Source: DATBLE01 sp963775695 (GTDB taxonomy: Bacteria; Actinomycetota; Thermoleophilia; Gaiellales; Gaiellaceae). Taken from it: DNA of 64,000 bases. Positions 55,957-62,814 of the stretch are shown piece by piece. Position 1 is the first letter of the stretch. The number at the start of each line of letters is the position of its first letter. Made by a program: the position numbers and the translations under genes. Location: positions 310,001-374,000 of the forward strand of contig CAVZJU010000001.1 of NCBI GenBank assembly GCA_963775695.1, given 5' to 3'. The notes under the pieces are model-generated. The model was not told the origin of the DNA and did not search any database. It saw only the letters and a list, made by a program, of their open reading frames with translations.

Positions 55957-57651
55957 GTGGCGCTGCCCAGGAACGCAGAGGTGATCGAGCAGATCGAGCT
56001 GCTGGCCGACATGCTCGAGCTCGAGGGCACGGAGGCGTTCCGGGTGCTCGCCTACCGACGGGCCGCGCAGCGGATCGGTGAGACGGGCGGCTCGATCGCC
56101 CAGCTCGCGCTCGACGGCGAGGCGAAGCAGCTCCAGGGGATCGGCAAGACGATCGAGGAGAAGATCGTCCAGATCGTCGAGCAGGGCGAGATCGAGGCGC
56201 TGACGAAGCGGCGCGAGCGGATCCCGCCCGACGTGGTCGCCTTCATGCGGATGCCCGGGCTCGGGCCGAAGACGGCAAGGCGGATCTGGCTGGAGCTCGA
56301 CGTGACCACGCTCACCGGCCTGCAGGAGGCGGCCGAGCAGCAGCGCCTGCGGACTCTGACCGGCCTCGGCCCGAAGGTCGAGGAGAACGTGCTCAAGGCG
56401 CTGAAGGAGCGCGCGAAGCCGAAAACGCCGGCGCGGCCGTTGCTCGGACAGGGCCTGCCGGCGGTGCTGGCGGCGGTCGCGACGCTCCGCGCCCATCCGG
56501 CGGCCGAGCAGGTGTCGGAGGCGGGCAGCGTACGTCGCAGGCGAGAGACCTTTCGCGACCTCGACATCATTGCGACCGCGACCGACGCGAAGGCACTGAT
56601 CGACGCCTTCACCGGCTTCGACTGGGTCGCGGAAGTCGCCGCCAGGGGCGGAACCAAGGCCACGGTGATCTCGCACGAGGGTTTGCGCTTCGACCTGCGG
56701 GTCGTGCCCCCCGAGTGCTACGGCAACCTGCTCCAGCACTTCACCGGCTCGAAGAGCCACAACGTGGCGATGCGAGAGGAGGCGCAGCGGCGGGGGCTGT
56801 CGATCTCCGAGTACGGGATCACCGAGGTCGAGTCGGGCGAGGTGCACACGTTCACGTCGGAGGAGGAGCTGTACGAGTGGCTCGGCTACCAGTTCGTGCC
56901 GCCGGAGCTGCGCGAGGCGGCGGGCGAGCTGGAGGCGGCGCGGCGCGGCGAGCTGCCGGTGCTGGTCGAGGAGGGCGACCTGCGTGGCGACCTGCATGCG
57001 CACACGACCTGGTCCTCGGACGGGAAGAACACGATGGAGGAGATGGCGCTCGCCGCGAAGGAACGCGGCTACTCGTACCTCGCGATCACCGACCACTCGC
57101 ACTACCTCCGCGACGGGCGTCTGGAGGCGCAGGCCGAGGAGCTGGCGGCGCTGAACGCGCAGCTGAAGCCGTTCCGGCTGCTGCACGGGGTCGAGGTGAA
57201 CATCCGTGCGAACGGCACGCTGGACGTTCCGGACGAGACGCTGGCCGGGCTCGACTGGGTCGTCGCATCGATCCACGCCGCGTTCTCGACCACGCCGACC
57301 GAGCGCGTGCTGGCGGCGATGGAGAACCCGAACGTCGACGTGATCGGCCACCTCACCGGCCGGAAGATCAACAAGCGCACGCCGATGGACGTCGACCTGG
57401 AGCGGGTGTTCGCGAAGGCGCTGGAGACGGGGACCGCGGTCGAGATCAACTCACAGCCCGACCGGCTCGATCTCCGCGACGCCGACGCCCGTCTCGCAGG
57501 AGAGCGCGGCGTCCGCATCGTCGTCTCGACCGACGCTCATTCTGTTGGCGCGCTGGGCTACGCGACGCTGGGCATCGGCCAGGCCCGCCGCGCCTGGCTG
57601 ACCAAGGAGCAGATCGTCAACTCGCGCCCGTGGTCGAAGGTCAAGAAGTGA
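55957..57651 (+). CDS. polX: DNA polymerase/3'-5' exonuclease PolX
   Basis: 564 residues. Helix-hairpin-helix N-terminus (RMPGLGPKTARRIW, LTGLGPKVEENV), family X polymerase palm with SEAGSVRRRRETFRDLDIIA (near 187-206, catalytic Asp pair) and RFDLRVVPPE (third Asp), then a C-terminal PHP phosphoesterase domain (about 345-564) with DLHAHTTWSSDG, ITDHSHYL, HGVEVNIRANG and VSTDAHSVG. It would fill gaps in base-excision repair and proofread. GTG 55957 is leaderless-type. Confidence 0.93.
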   Translation: MALPRNAEVIEQIELLADMLELEGTEAFRVLAYRRAAQRIGETGGSIAQLALDGEAKQLQGIGKTIEEKIVQIVEQGEIEALTKRRERIPPDVVAFMRMPGLGPKTARRIWLELDVTTLTGLQEAAEQQRLRTLTGLGPKVEENVLKALKERAKPKTPARPLLGQGLPAVLAAVATLRAHPAAEQVSEAGSVRRRRETFRDLDIIATATDAKALIDAFTGFDWVAEVAARGGTKATVISHEGLRFDLRVVPPECYGNLLQHFTGSKSHNVAMREEAQRRGLSISEYGITEVESGEVHTFTSEEELYEWLGYQFVPPELREAAGELEAARRGELPVLVEEGDLRGDLHAHTTWSSDGKNTMEEMALAAKERGYSYLAITDHSHYLRDGRLEAQAEELAALNAQLKPFRLLHGVEVNIRANGTLDVPDETLAGLDWVVASIHAAFSTTPTERVLAAMENPNVDVIGHLTGRKINKRTPMDVDLERVFAKALETGTAVEINSQPDRLDLRDADARLAGERGVRIVVSTDAHSVGALGYATLGIGQARRAWLTKEQIVNSRPWSKVKK

Positions 57652-57673
57652 CGTGTCTCGTAGGCATGGTCCG

Positions 57674-57877
57674 GGGGACAGTCCCCTGGAACGAACCGTC
57701 CACAGACCGGGATCCGCGTAACCATGCGGTTCGGCGCGCGCACGCGCCGTCGGCCGACACGCCCCGGCCGGAGTTGCCCCGTCGCCGAGATTTCGTTTCG
57801 TCAAGCCGTTCGAGGCCAGCCCACCCCGCCGTTTCGGCCATGGCAGGAGGACTGTCCCTGGGACCCGGCCGAAACGG
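57674..57877. repeat. Intergenic inverted-repeat cluster between polX and the decarboxylase
   Basis: GGGGAC-A-GTCCCC (57674-57686), a related GGAC-T-GTCC (57849-57857), and CCGTTTCGGCC (57829-57839) mirrored as GGCCGAAACGG (57867-57877). The 235-bp gap (57652-57886) contains no convincing gene and probably acts as terminator/repeat DNA. Confidence 0.5.
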
Positions 57878-57886
57878 CCGCCGCCG

Positions 57887-59179
57887 ATGACGTTTCGGGA
57901 CGATGGGCATCGTGCGGTCGACTGGGCCGCCGACTACCTCGAACGGGTGCCAGAGCTGCCGGTGCTCGCGCAGGTCCGGCCCGGGGAGATCCGCGCGCGC
58001 CTCCCGCCGGCGCCGCCGGAGGAGCCGGAGCCGTTCGAGGCCGTGCTGCGTGACCTCGACGAGATCCTGCTCCCGGGGGTCACGCACTGGCAGCACCCGC
58101 GCTTCTTCGCCTACTTCGCGGTCACGGCCGCCGAACCGGGGATCCTGGCGGAGTTGCTGGCCGCGACCCTGAACTCGGTCGGCTTCCTCTGGCGGACGGC
58201 GCCGGCCTCGACCGAGCTCGAGCTGCTCGTGTGCGACTGGGTCGCGCAGCTGATCGGGCTGCCCGAGGGCTGGCACGGCCACATCGAGGACACCGCGTCG
58301 ACCTCGACCCTCGCTGCGCTGATCGCCGCGCGGCACACGACCGGACGCGACGTCGTCGTCTGCTCCGAGCACGCTCACTCCGCCGCCGACAAGGCCGTCC
58401 GCATGCTCGGCATGGAGCTGCGCAAGATCCCGGCCGACGAGGCGTTCCGCATGCGCGCCGACCTACTCGAGCTCGAGGACGTGGCCGCGGTCGTCGCCAC
58501 CGTCGGGACGACGTCGACGACGTCGGTGGATCCCATTGCGGCGATCGCCGACCGCTGCGAAGCCGCGGGCACGTGGCTCCACGTCGATGCCGCCTACGCG
58601 GGGTCGGCGATGGTCTGCCCGGAACTCCGCTGGGCGTTCGAGGGCGTCGACCGCTCCGACTCGCTGGTCATCAATGCACACAAATGGATGTACACGCCGA
58701 TGGATTGCTCCCTGCTCTGGACGAGCCGCCCGGACGAGTTCCGCGACGCCTTCTCGCTCGTCCCCGAGTTCCTGCGCACGACCGACGAGGGCGTGCTCAA
58801 CCTGAGCGAGTACGGCCCGGCGCTCGGCCGCCGCTTCCGCTCCCTGAAGCTCTGGGCCGTCCTGCGCTGCTACGGCGCCGAGGGGCTGCGCCGCCGCATC
58901 CGCGAGGCGATCCGCCTCGCCGAGCTGTTCGAAGGCTGGGTCCGGGACGAGCCGGGCTGGGAAGTGTGCGCGCCGCGACCGTTCTCCACCGTCTGCTTCC
59001 GGCGTGACGGCTCCGACGAGGAGAACGCCGCGATCCTCGAGCGCGTGAACGCGAGCGGCGAGATCTTCATCTCCCATACGAAGCTGGACGGTCGCTACGT
59101 GCTCCGTCTCGCGATCGGCAGCGACCGCACGACCGAGGACGACGTCCGCCTCGCCTGGGACGTCCTGAGGGCTACGTGA
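57887..59179 (+). CDS. Pyridoxal-phosphate group II decarboxylase (aromatic-L-amino-acid decarboxylase-like)
   Basis: 430 residues, somewhat shorter than eukaryotic AADC. N-terminal VDWAADYLERVPELPVL, THWQHPRFFAYF, SVGFLWRTAPASTELE, TSTLAALIAARH, HVDAAYAGSA (PLP-ring Asp near 233) and the PLP Lys in INAHKWMYTPMDCS (near 265). It would decarboxylate an aromatic amino acid (or another) to an amine. Start ATG 57887 has no ribosome site. It ends overlapping the convergent exchanger gene by 8 bp. Confidence 0.88.
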   Translation: MTFRDDGHRAVDWAADYLERVPELPVLAQVRPGEIRARLPPAPPEEPEPFEAVLRDLDEILLPGVTHWQHPRFFAYFAVTAAEPGILAELLAATLNSVGFLWRTAPASTELELLVCDWVAQLIGLPEGWHGHIEDTASTSTLAALIAARHTTGRDVVVCSEHAHSAADKAVRMLGMELRKIPADEAFRMRADLLELEDVAAVVATVGTTSTTSVDPIAAIADRCEAAGTWLHVDAAYAGSAMVCPELRWAFEGVDRSDSLVINAHKWMYTPMDCSLLWTSRPDEFRDAFSLVPEFLRTTDEGVLNLSEYGPALGRRFRSLKLWAVLRCYGAEGLRRRIREAIRLAELFEGWVRDEPGWEVCAPRPFSTVCFRRDGSDEENAAILERVNASGEIFISHTKLDGRYVLRLAIGSDRTTEDDVRLAWDVLRAT

Positions 59180-60224
59180 CCTTCGGCAAGAAAACGATCG
59201 TCGCCGCGTAGATCGCGACCAGCGCGAACGAGTCGATCCCCAACCGGAGGAACGTGCGCTTCGGCCGCGCGATGACGGCGGCGGCCACGACGCCGGTCAT
59301 CACCAGGCCGGCGCCTCCGAGCCAGACGTCCGAGCCGCGCTCGGCGACGATCACAGGGGTGCCCGCAAGGATGTCTGCGAGCAGGAACAGGGTCAGCTGG
59401 AACGAGTTGCCGCCGAAAATGTCGCCGACCGCGAGCTGGTGGTCGCCGAGCCGGACGGCGGCGATTCCGCTCGAGACCTCCGGCAGTGCGGTGGCGGCGG
59501 CGAGCACGGTCGCGCCGAAGACGGCGCCCTGGAGGCCCATCCGGTCGGCGAGGACGTTGCCCGACGACTGCAGCGCGACGCCTGCGCCGAGCGTGATCGC
59601 GGCCGCCACGCCGAAGACCGCGGCGACGAGGGCTGTCGAACGGCCCGTGAACGGCCGCCGCTCCAGCGGGTGGTCCTCGCGGACGTGCCGCCGCCCGGGT
59701 CGGCTGCCCGGCATCTCGATTTTCCAGTCGGTTCGCATCCGGACCCGGTTGACGATCCACAGGCCGCCGACCCAGAAGAGCACGACCGCGATCGAGGTCG
59801 GGCTGACTCCGCCGACGCTGGTGGTCGCGGGCAGCGCCGCGCCGGCGAGGAGGGTGGCGAGGCAGACGACGACGATCAGCGCCTCGAGCACGGGAGTGAG
59901 CGAGCCCACGAGGTAGCTGAGAGGCCGCTCCCGGCCGGAGGTTGCGTCGAGCACGACGAGGACCAGCGTCTGCATCGCGATCCCGCCGATCAGGTTCCCG
60001 ACCGCGATGTCCAGATGGCCGGCGACCGAGGCCGACGCGACGATCGCGATCTCGGGCAACGTCCCCGCGATCGCCAGCAGGATCAGTCCGCCGAGCTCCT
60101 CGCCGAGCCCGAAGCGCCGGTCGAGCGAGTCGGTCGATTTCGAGAGGAACAGGCCCGCCACCCAGGTCGCCGCGGCTCCGGCGAGGAAGACCACCACCAC
60201 GAGCGGAGTGGACAGGCCGCTCAC
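59172..60224 (-). CDS. Calcium/cation exchanger (CaCA family)
   Basis: 350 residues with ten to eleven membrane helices and the two alpha repeats of the Na+/Ca2+ exchanger superfamily: GTLPEIAIVASASVAG...DIAVGNLIGG (about 54-85) and ATALPEVSSGIAAVRLG...LAVGDIFGGNSFQ (about 242-277). The conserved acidic residues (Glu of TLPE and ALPE) are present. A basic loop (RPGRRHVREDHPLERR) separates the halves. GTG 60224 is leaderless-type and shares its promoter region with the divergent GNAT gene. Confidence 0.88.
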   Translation of the reverse strand: MSGLSTPLVVVVFLAGAAATWVAGLFLSKSTDSLDRRFGLGEELGGLILLAIAGTLPEIAIVASASVAGHLDIAVGNLIGGIAMQTLVLVVLDATSGRERPLSYLVGSLTPVLEALIVVVCLATLLAGAALPATTSVGGVSPTSIAVVLFWVGGLWIVNRVRMRTDWKIEMPGSRPGRRHVREDHPLERRPFTGRSTALVAAVFGVAAAITLGAGVALQSSGNVLADRMGLQGAVFGATVLAAATALPEVSSGIAAVRLGDHQLAVGDIFGGNSFQLTLFLLADILAGTPVIVAERGSDVWLGGAGLVMTGVVAAAVIARPKRTFLRLGIDSFALVAIYAATIVFLPKVT

Positions 60225-60229
60225 CGAAT

Positions 60230-60235
60230 TACCCT
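60230..60235 (+). promoter_or_regulatory. Leaderless-type -10 element for the GNAT gene (plus strand)
   Basis: TACCCT, eight bases before ATG 60244. It overlaps the minus-strand element of the exchanger gene by five bases. Confidence 0.5.
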
Positions 60236-60236
60236 A
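60231..60236 (-). promoter_or_regulatory. Leaderless-type -10 element for the cation exchanger (minus strand)
   Basis: TAGGGT on the minus strand, then AATTCG, then GTG 60224. Confidence 0.55.
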
Positions 60237-60243
60237 CGTCGCG

Positions 60244-60762
60244 ATGGTCCCGCGCGAGGTCGAGACCGACCGCCTGTTGCTGCGTCAGTGGCGAGACGAG
60301 GACGTCGAGCCGCTGCACGAGATCCACGAGCAGCCGGAGTACCTGGCGACCATGCCGGCGAAGACGCTCGAGGAGACGCGCGCCCAGCTCGACTGGCTCC
60401 GGAGCGCATGGGAGACGGACGGCTACTGCCAGTGGGCCGCATGCGAGCGCGAGACCGGCAGGCTGATCGGCCGCGTCGGCCTACAGTGCCACCGCGACTG
60501 GCCGCTCTCCGACCGTCCGGTGCCCGAGGTCGGCTGGGTCCTTCACCGCGACTGGTGGGGTCAAGGGCTCGCCACCGAGGGGGGTCGGGCCGGTGCCGAC
60601 GCCTGGCGCGAGCACCTGCCGGACGAGCCGCGCCTGTACTCGTTCACGACTCCGGACAACCATCGCTCGCTGGCGGTCATGCGGCGGCTCGGTTTCGCCG
60701 AGGGCGGCCACGGCGTCCGGTGGCACGGTCACGAGATGGTCTGGTTCTTCGTCGACCGCTGA
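60244..60762 (+). CDS. GNAT acetyltransferase, RimJ/RimL-like
   Basis: 172 residues. N-terminal VETDRLLLRQWRDEDVEPLHEI, CoA loop DWWGQGLATEGGRAGADAW (near 102-120), and DNHRSLAVMRRLGFAEGG near the end are the ribosomal-protein acetyltransferase subtype pattern (GNAT_3). The acceptor is unknown. Its last 34 bp overlap the convergent Nudix gene. Confidence 0.87.
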   Translation: MVPREVETDRLLLRQWRDEDVEPLHEIHEQPEYLATMPAKTLEETRAQLDWLRSAWETDGYCQWAACERETGRLIGRVGLQCHRDWPLSDRPVPEVGWVLHRDWWGQGLATEGGRAGADAWREHLPDEPRLYSFTTPDNHRSLAVMRRLGFAEGGHGVRWHGHEMVWFFVDR

Positions 60763-61307
60763 ATGGCCGCGATCGCTGCGTCGTGCAGCGCCGCGCGGTA
60801 GCGCCAGAACGCCCGGCCTGTGGCGAGCAGGCGGTCGCGCAGCGGGCCGCTCAGCTCCTCCAGGGTCCCCCAGCGCGCCTCGGCGATCTCGACCGTGTCC
60901 TGCGGAGCGATCGCCTCGTCTCCGGTCGTTGCGGAGAACACATGCGTTCGCCAGTCGAGCGCGCGCCCGCCGTGGACGAACCGCGCCCGCGTCTCGACCA
61001 GGTAGCGCTCCAGCTCGACCCGGAGACCGGTCTCCTCGAGCGCTTCGCGCCGTACGGCCTCCACGAAGTCCTCCCCCTCCTTGACCCCGCCGCCCGGCGG
61101 ACGCCAGAGGTCGGGCGGGAACGGATGCTTCCGGATGAGGGCGAGCCGGCTGCCGTTGAGGATGAACAGCGTGACGTCGTGTGTGCGCACGGGGTCGTAC
61201 GTCGCGATCCCGTACTCCTGCTCGGTGATCTCTCCCTGCCACTCCAGCCGCGTCGGCTCGCCGTACTGCGCGCGGATCGGTGCGAGCAACTCGTCGGTCA
61301 GATGCAT
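60729..61307 (-). CDS. Nudix hydrolase
   Basis: 192 residues. Complete Nudix box GGGVKEGEDFVEAVRREALEETGL is found near residues 72-95 (G-x5-E-x7-REUxEExGU). The N-terminal 45 residues and the C-terminal helix flank the domain. Substrate unknown, possibly an ADP-sugar or nucleotide. ATG 61307 has GGAAG three bases upstream; it starts 9 bp after otsB, so the two are probably co-transcribed. Confidence 0.87.
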   Translation of the reverse strand: MHLTDELLAPIRAQYGEPTRLEWQGEITEQEYGIATYDPVRTHDVTLFILNGSRLALIRKHPFPPDLWRPPGGGVKEGEDFVEAVRREALEETGLRVELERYLVETRARFVHGGRALDWRTHVFSATTGDEAIAPQDTVEIAEARWGTLEELSGPLRDRLLATGRAFWRYRAALHDAAIAAIQRSTKNQTIS

Positions 61308-61316
61308 GTGCTTCCG

Positions 61317-62033
61317 CTAGAGCGTCCGGAGCAGCTCCACCAGCTCTCGGGTTCCCCCGACGATCACGTCTGCCTCGCGGCCGAGCTGGTTCGGCCCCTC
61401 GTCGGAGACGACCGCGACCCGGACCGCCAGCTCCAGGCCGTCCAGGCCCCGGAACGCCTCGAGATCGGTGGCGTCGTCGCCCGCGTAGAGGGCACGACGG
61501 AGGCCGCGCCGCGCGAGGAGCGCGCGAACGGCCGTCCCCTTGTTCGCTTCGACCGGCGGCAGCACCTCGAGCACCTTGCGCCCCCAGCGGGCCCGGAGCC
61601 CCAGCTCGACCGCCCTGCGCTCGACCTTGCGGAGCGACGCGACCGCGGCCGGCTGGTCGTCCGCCGTGCGGTAGTGGAACGCGGCGGAGTAGTCCTTTCG
61701 CTCGGGCTCCCAGGCGCTCTCCTCCACCAGGCTGTCCAGCTCCTCCGACCACTGTTCGGCCCGCCGGTCGAGGCCCATCCCGTGCTCGCCGATGTAGACG
61801 AGCTCGTCGACGCCGACGACCCGGTGTGCGTCGTCCTCGGTTCGCCCGCTGACGCAGGCGACGAGCGCGTAGCGGGCGGCCAGCTCGTGGAGCACGGCGC
61901 GCGTTTCCTCGGGAACGGTCGCCTCGTCGGGGCGGTCGACAATGGGCGCCAGCGTGCCGTCGACGTCGAGCAGTAGGCCGGCCGTCTCGGGCTGCTCGGC
62001 CAGGCGCGCGACCAGCGTCGTCGTGTCGCCCAT
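61317..62033 (-). CDS. otsB: Trehalose-6-phosphate phosphatase
   Basis: 238 residues, HAD superfamily, C2B cap. DVDGTLAPIVDRPDEA (near 23-38, nucleophile Asp), VACVSGRTEDDA (motif II Ser), GEHGM, LEVLPPVEANKGTAVRALL (motif III Lys near 167) and ALYAGDDATDLEAFR (motif IV Asp pair). Makes trehalose for osmotic or desiccation tolerance; the synthase otsA is not in the window. ATG 62033 is leaderless-type. Confidence 0.92.
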   Translation of the reverse strand: MGDTTTLVARLAEQPETAGLLLDVDGTLAPIVDRPDEATVPEETRAVLHELAARYALVACVSGRTEDDAHRVVGVDELVYIGEHGMGLDRRAEQWSEELDSLVEESAWEPERKDYSAAFHYRTADDQPAAVASLRKVERRAVELGLRARWGRKVLEVLPPVEANKGTAVRALLARRGLRRALYAGDDATDLEAFRGLDGLELAVRVAVVSDEGPNQLGREADVIVGGTRELVELLRTL

Positions 62034-62039
62034 CCATGG

Positions 62040-62045
62040 AGAATA
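62040..62045 (-). promoter_or_regulatory. Leaderless-type -10 element for otsB
   Basis: TATTCT on the minus strand, then CCATGG, then ATG 62033. Confidence 0.55.
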
Positions 62046-62051
62046 GGACAG

Positions 62052-62396
62052 GTGGTGCAGCTGGTCCTGATCGGGGTCGCAGCGGGCTTCTTCAGCGCTC
62101 TCTTCGGCGTCGGCGGTGGAATCATCGTCGTCCCCCTGCTGCTGCTGCTCGGACGCTGGCAGGAGCGCCCCGCCATGGCGACCTCGCTGGCGGCGATCGG
62201 CATCATCGCGCTGGCCGGCGCGATCTCATACGGCTTCCACGGTGAGCTGAAGCCCGGTGCCGCCGCGCTGGTCGGCCTGCCCGCCGCCGCCGGGGCGATC
62301 GCCGGCACGGCGCTCCAGCAACGGGTGGCCGGCCGGACGCTCTCGCTGCTCTTCGCGGTCATGCTCACGGGCGTCGGGATCAAGCTCCTCGTCTGA
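62052..62396 (+). CDS. TauE/SafE-type transporter, first half-size subunit
   Basis: 114 residues with about four hydrophobic helices. The TauE signature GFFSALFGVGGGIIVVPLLLLLG is at 12-34. Normal TauE/SafE exporters have about 250 residues with this repeat twice. GTG 62052 or GTG 62055 could start. It ends in TGATG with the second half gene. Transport of sulfite or organosulfonates is known for relatives only. Confidence 0.82.
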   Translation: MVQLVLIGVAAGFFSALFGVGGGIIVVPLLLLLGRWQERPAMATSLAAIGIIALAGAISYGFHGELKPGAAALVGLPAAAGAIAGTALQQRVAGRTLSLLFAVMLTGVGIKLLV

Positions 62397-62767
62397 TGGA
62401 CGTCGCCCTGCTGGCCATCGGGCTCGGCGCGCTCGCCGGCGTCCTCGCCGGCCTGTTCGGCGTGGGCGGCGGCATCCTCTTCGTGCCGACGCTGACCCTC
62501 GGGCTCGGCCTCACGCAGCTGCACGCCGGGGGGACATCCCTGCTGGCGATCATCCCGACGGTCGCGGCCGGCACCTGGCGCCAGCAGCGGTACGGCAACG
62601 TGCGCTGGCGCCCGGCGATCGTGATCGGGCTGGCGGCGATCGGCGGGGTGGAGGCCGGCGTGGTCGTCGCCGAGAGTCTGCCCGCGGTCGTGCTCGAGCG
62701 CCTCTTCGGAGCCCTGATGATCGCCGTCGCCGCACAGGTGGCCTGGCGGGCCTGGCGGCGCGGATAG
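62396..62767 (+). CDS. TauE/SafE-type transporter, second half-size subunit
   Basis: 123 residues, again four hydrophobic helices with GVLAGLFGVGGGILFVPTLTLGLG (about 15-38), followed by LHAGGTSLLAIIPTVAAGTWR. It has the same repeat as the gene before, and the two share one base (TGATG), so they probably form a heterodimer in the membrane. Confidence 0.82.
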   Translation: MDVALLAIGLGALAGVLAGLFGVGGGILFVPTLTLGLGLTQLHAGGTSLLAIIPTVAAGTWRQQRYGNVRWRPAIVIGLAAIGGVEAGVVVAESLPAVVLERLFGALMIAVAAQVAWRAWRRG

Positions 62768-62814
62768 CTCCCCGACCGGCCGCGTCTCGGGGGATTCCCC
62801 ATAATGCAGGAGCG

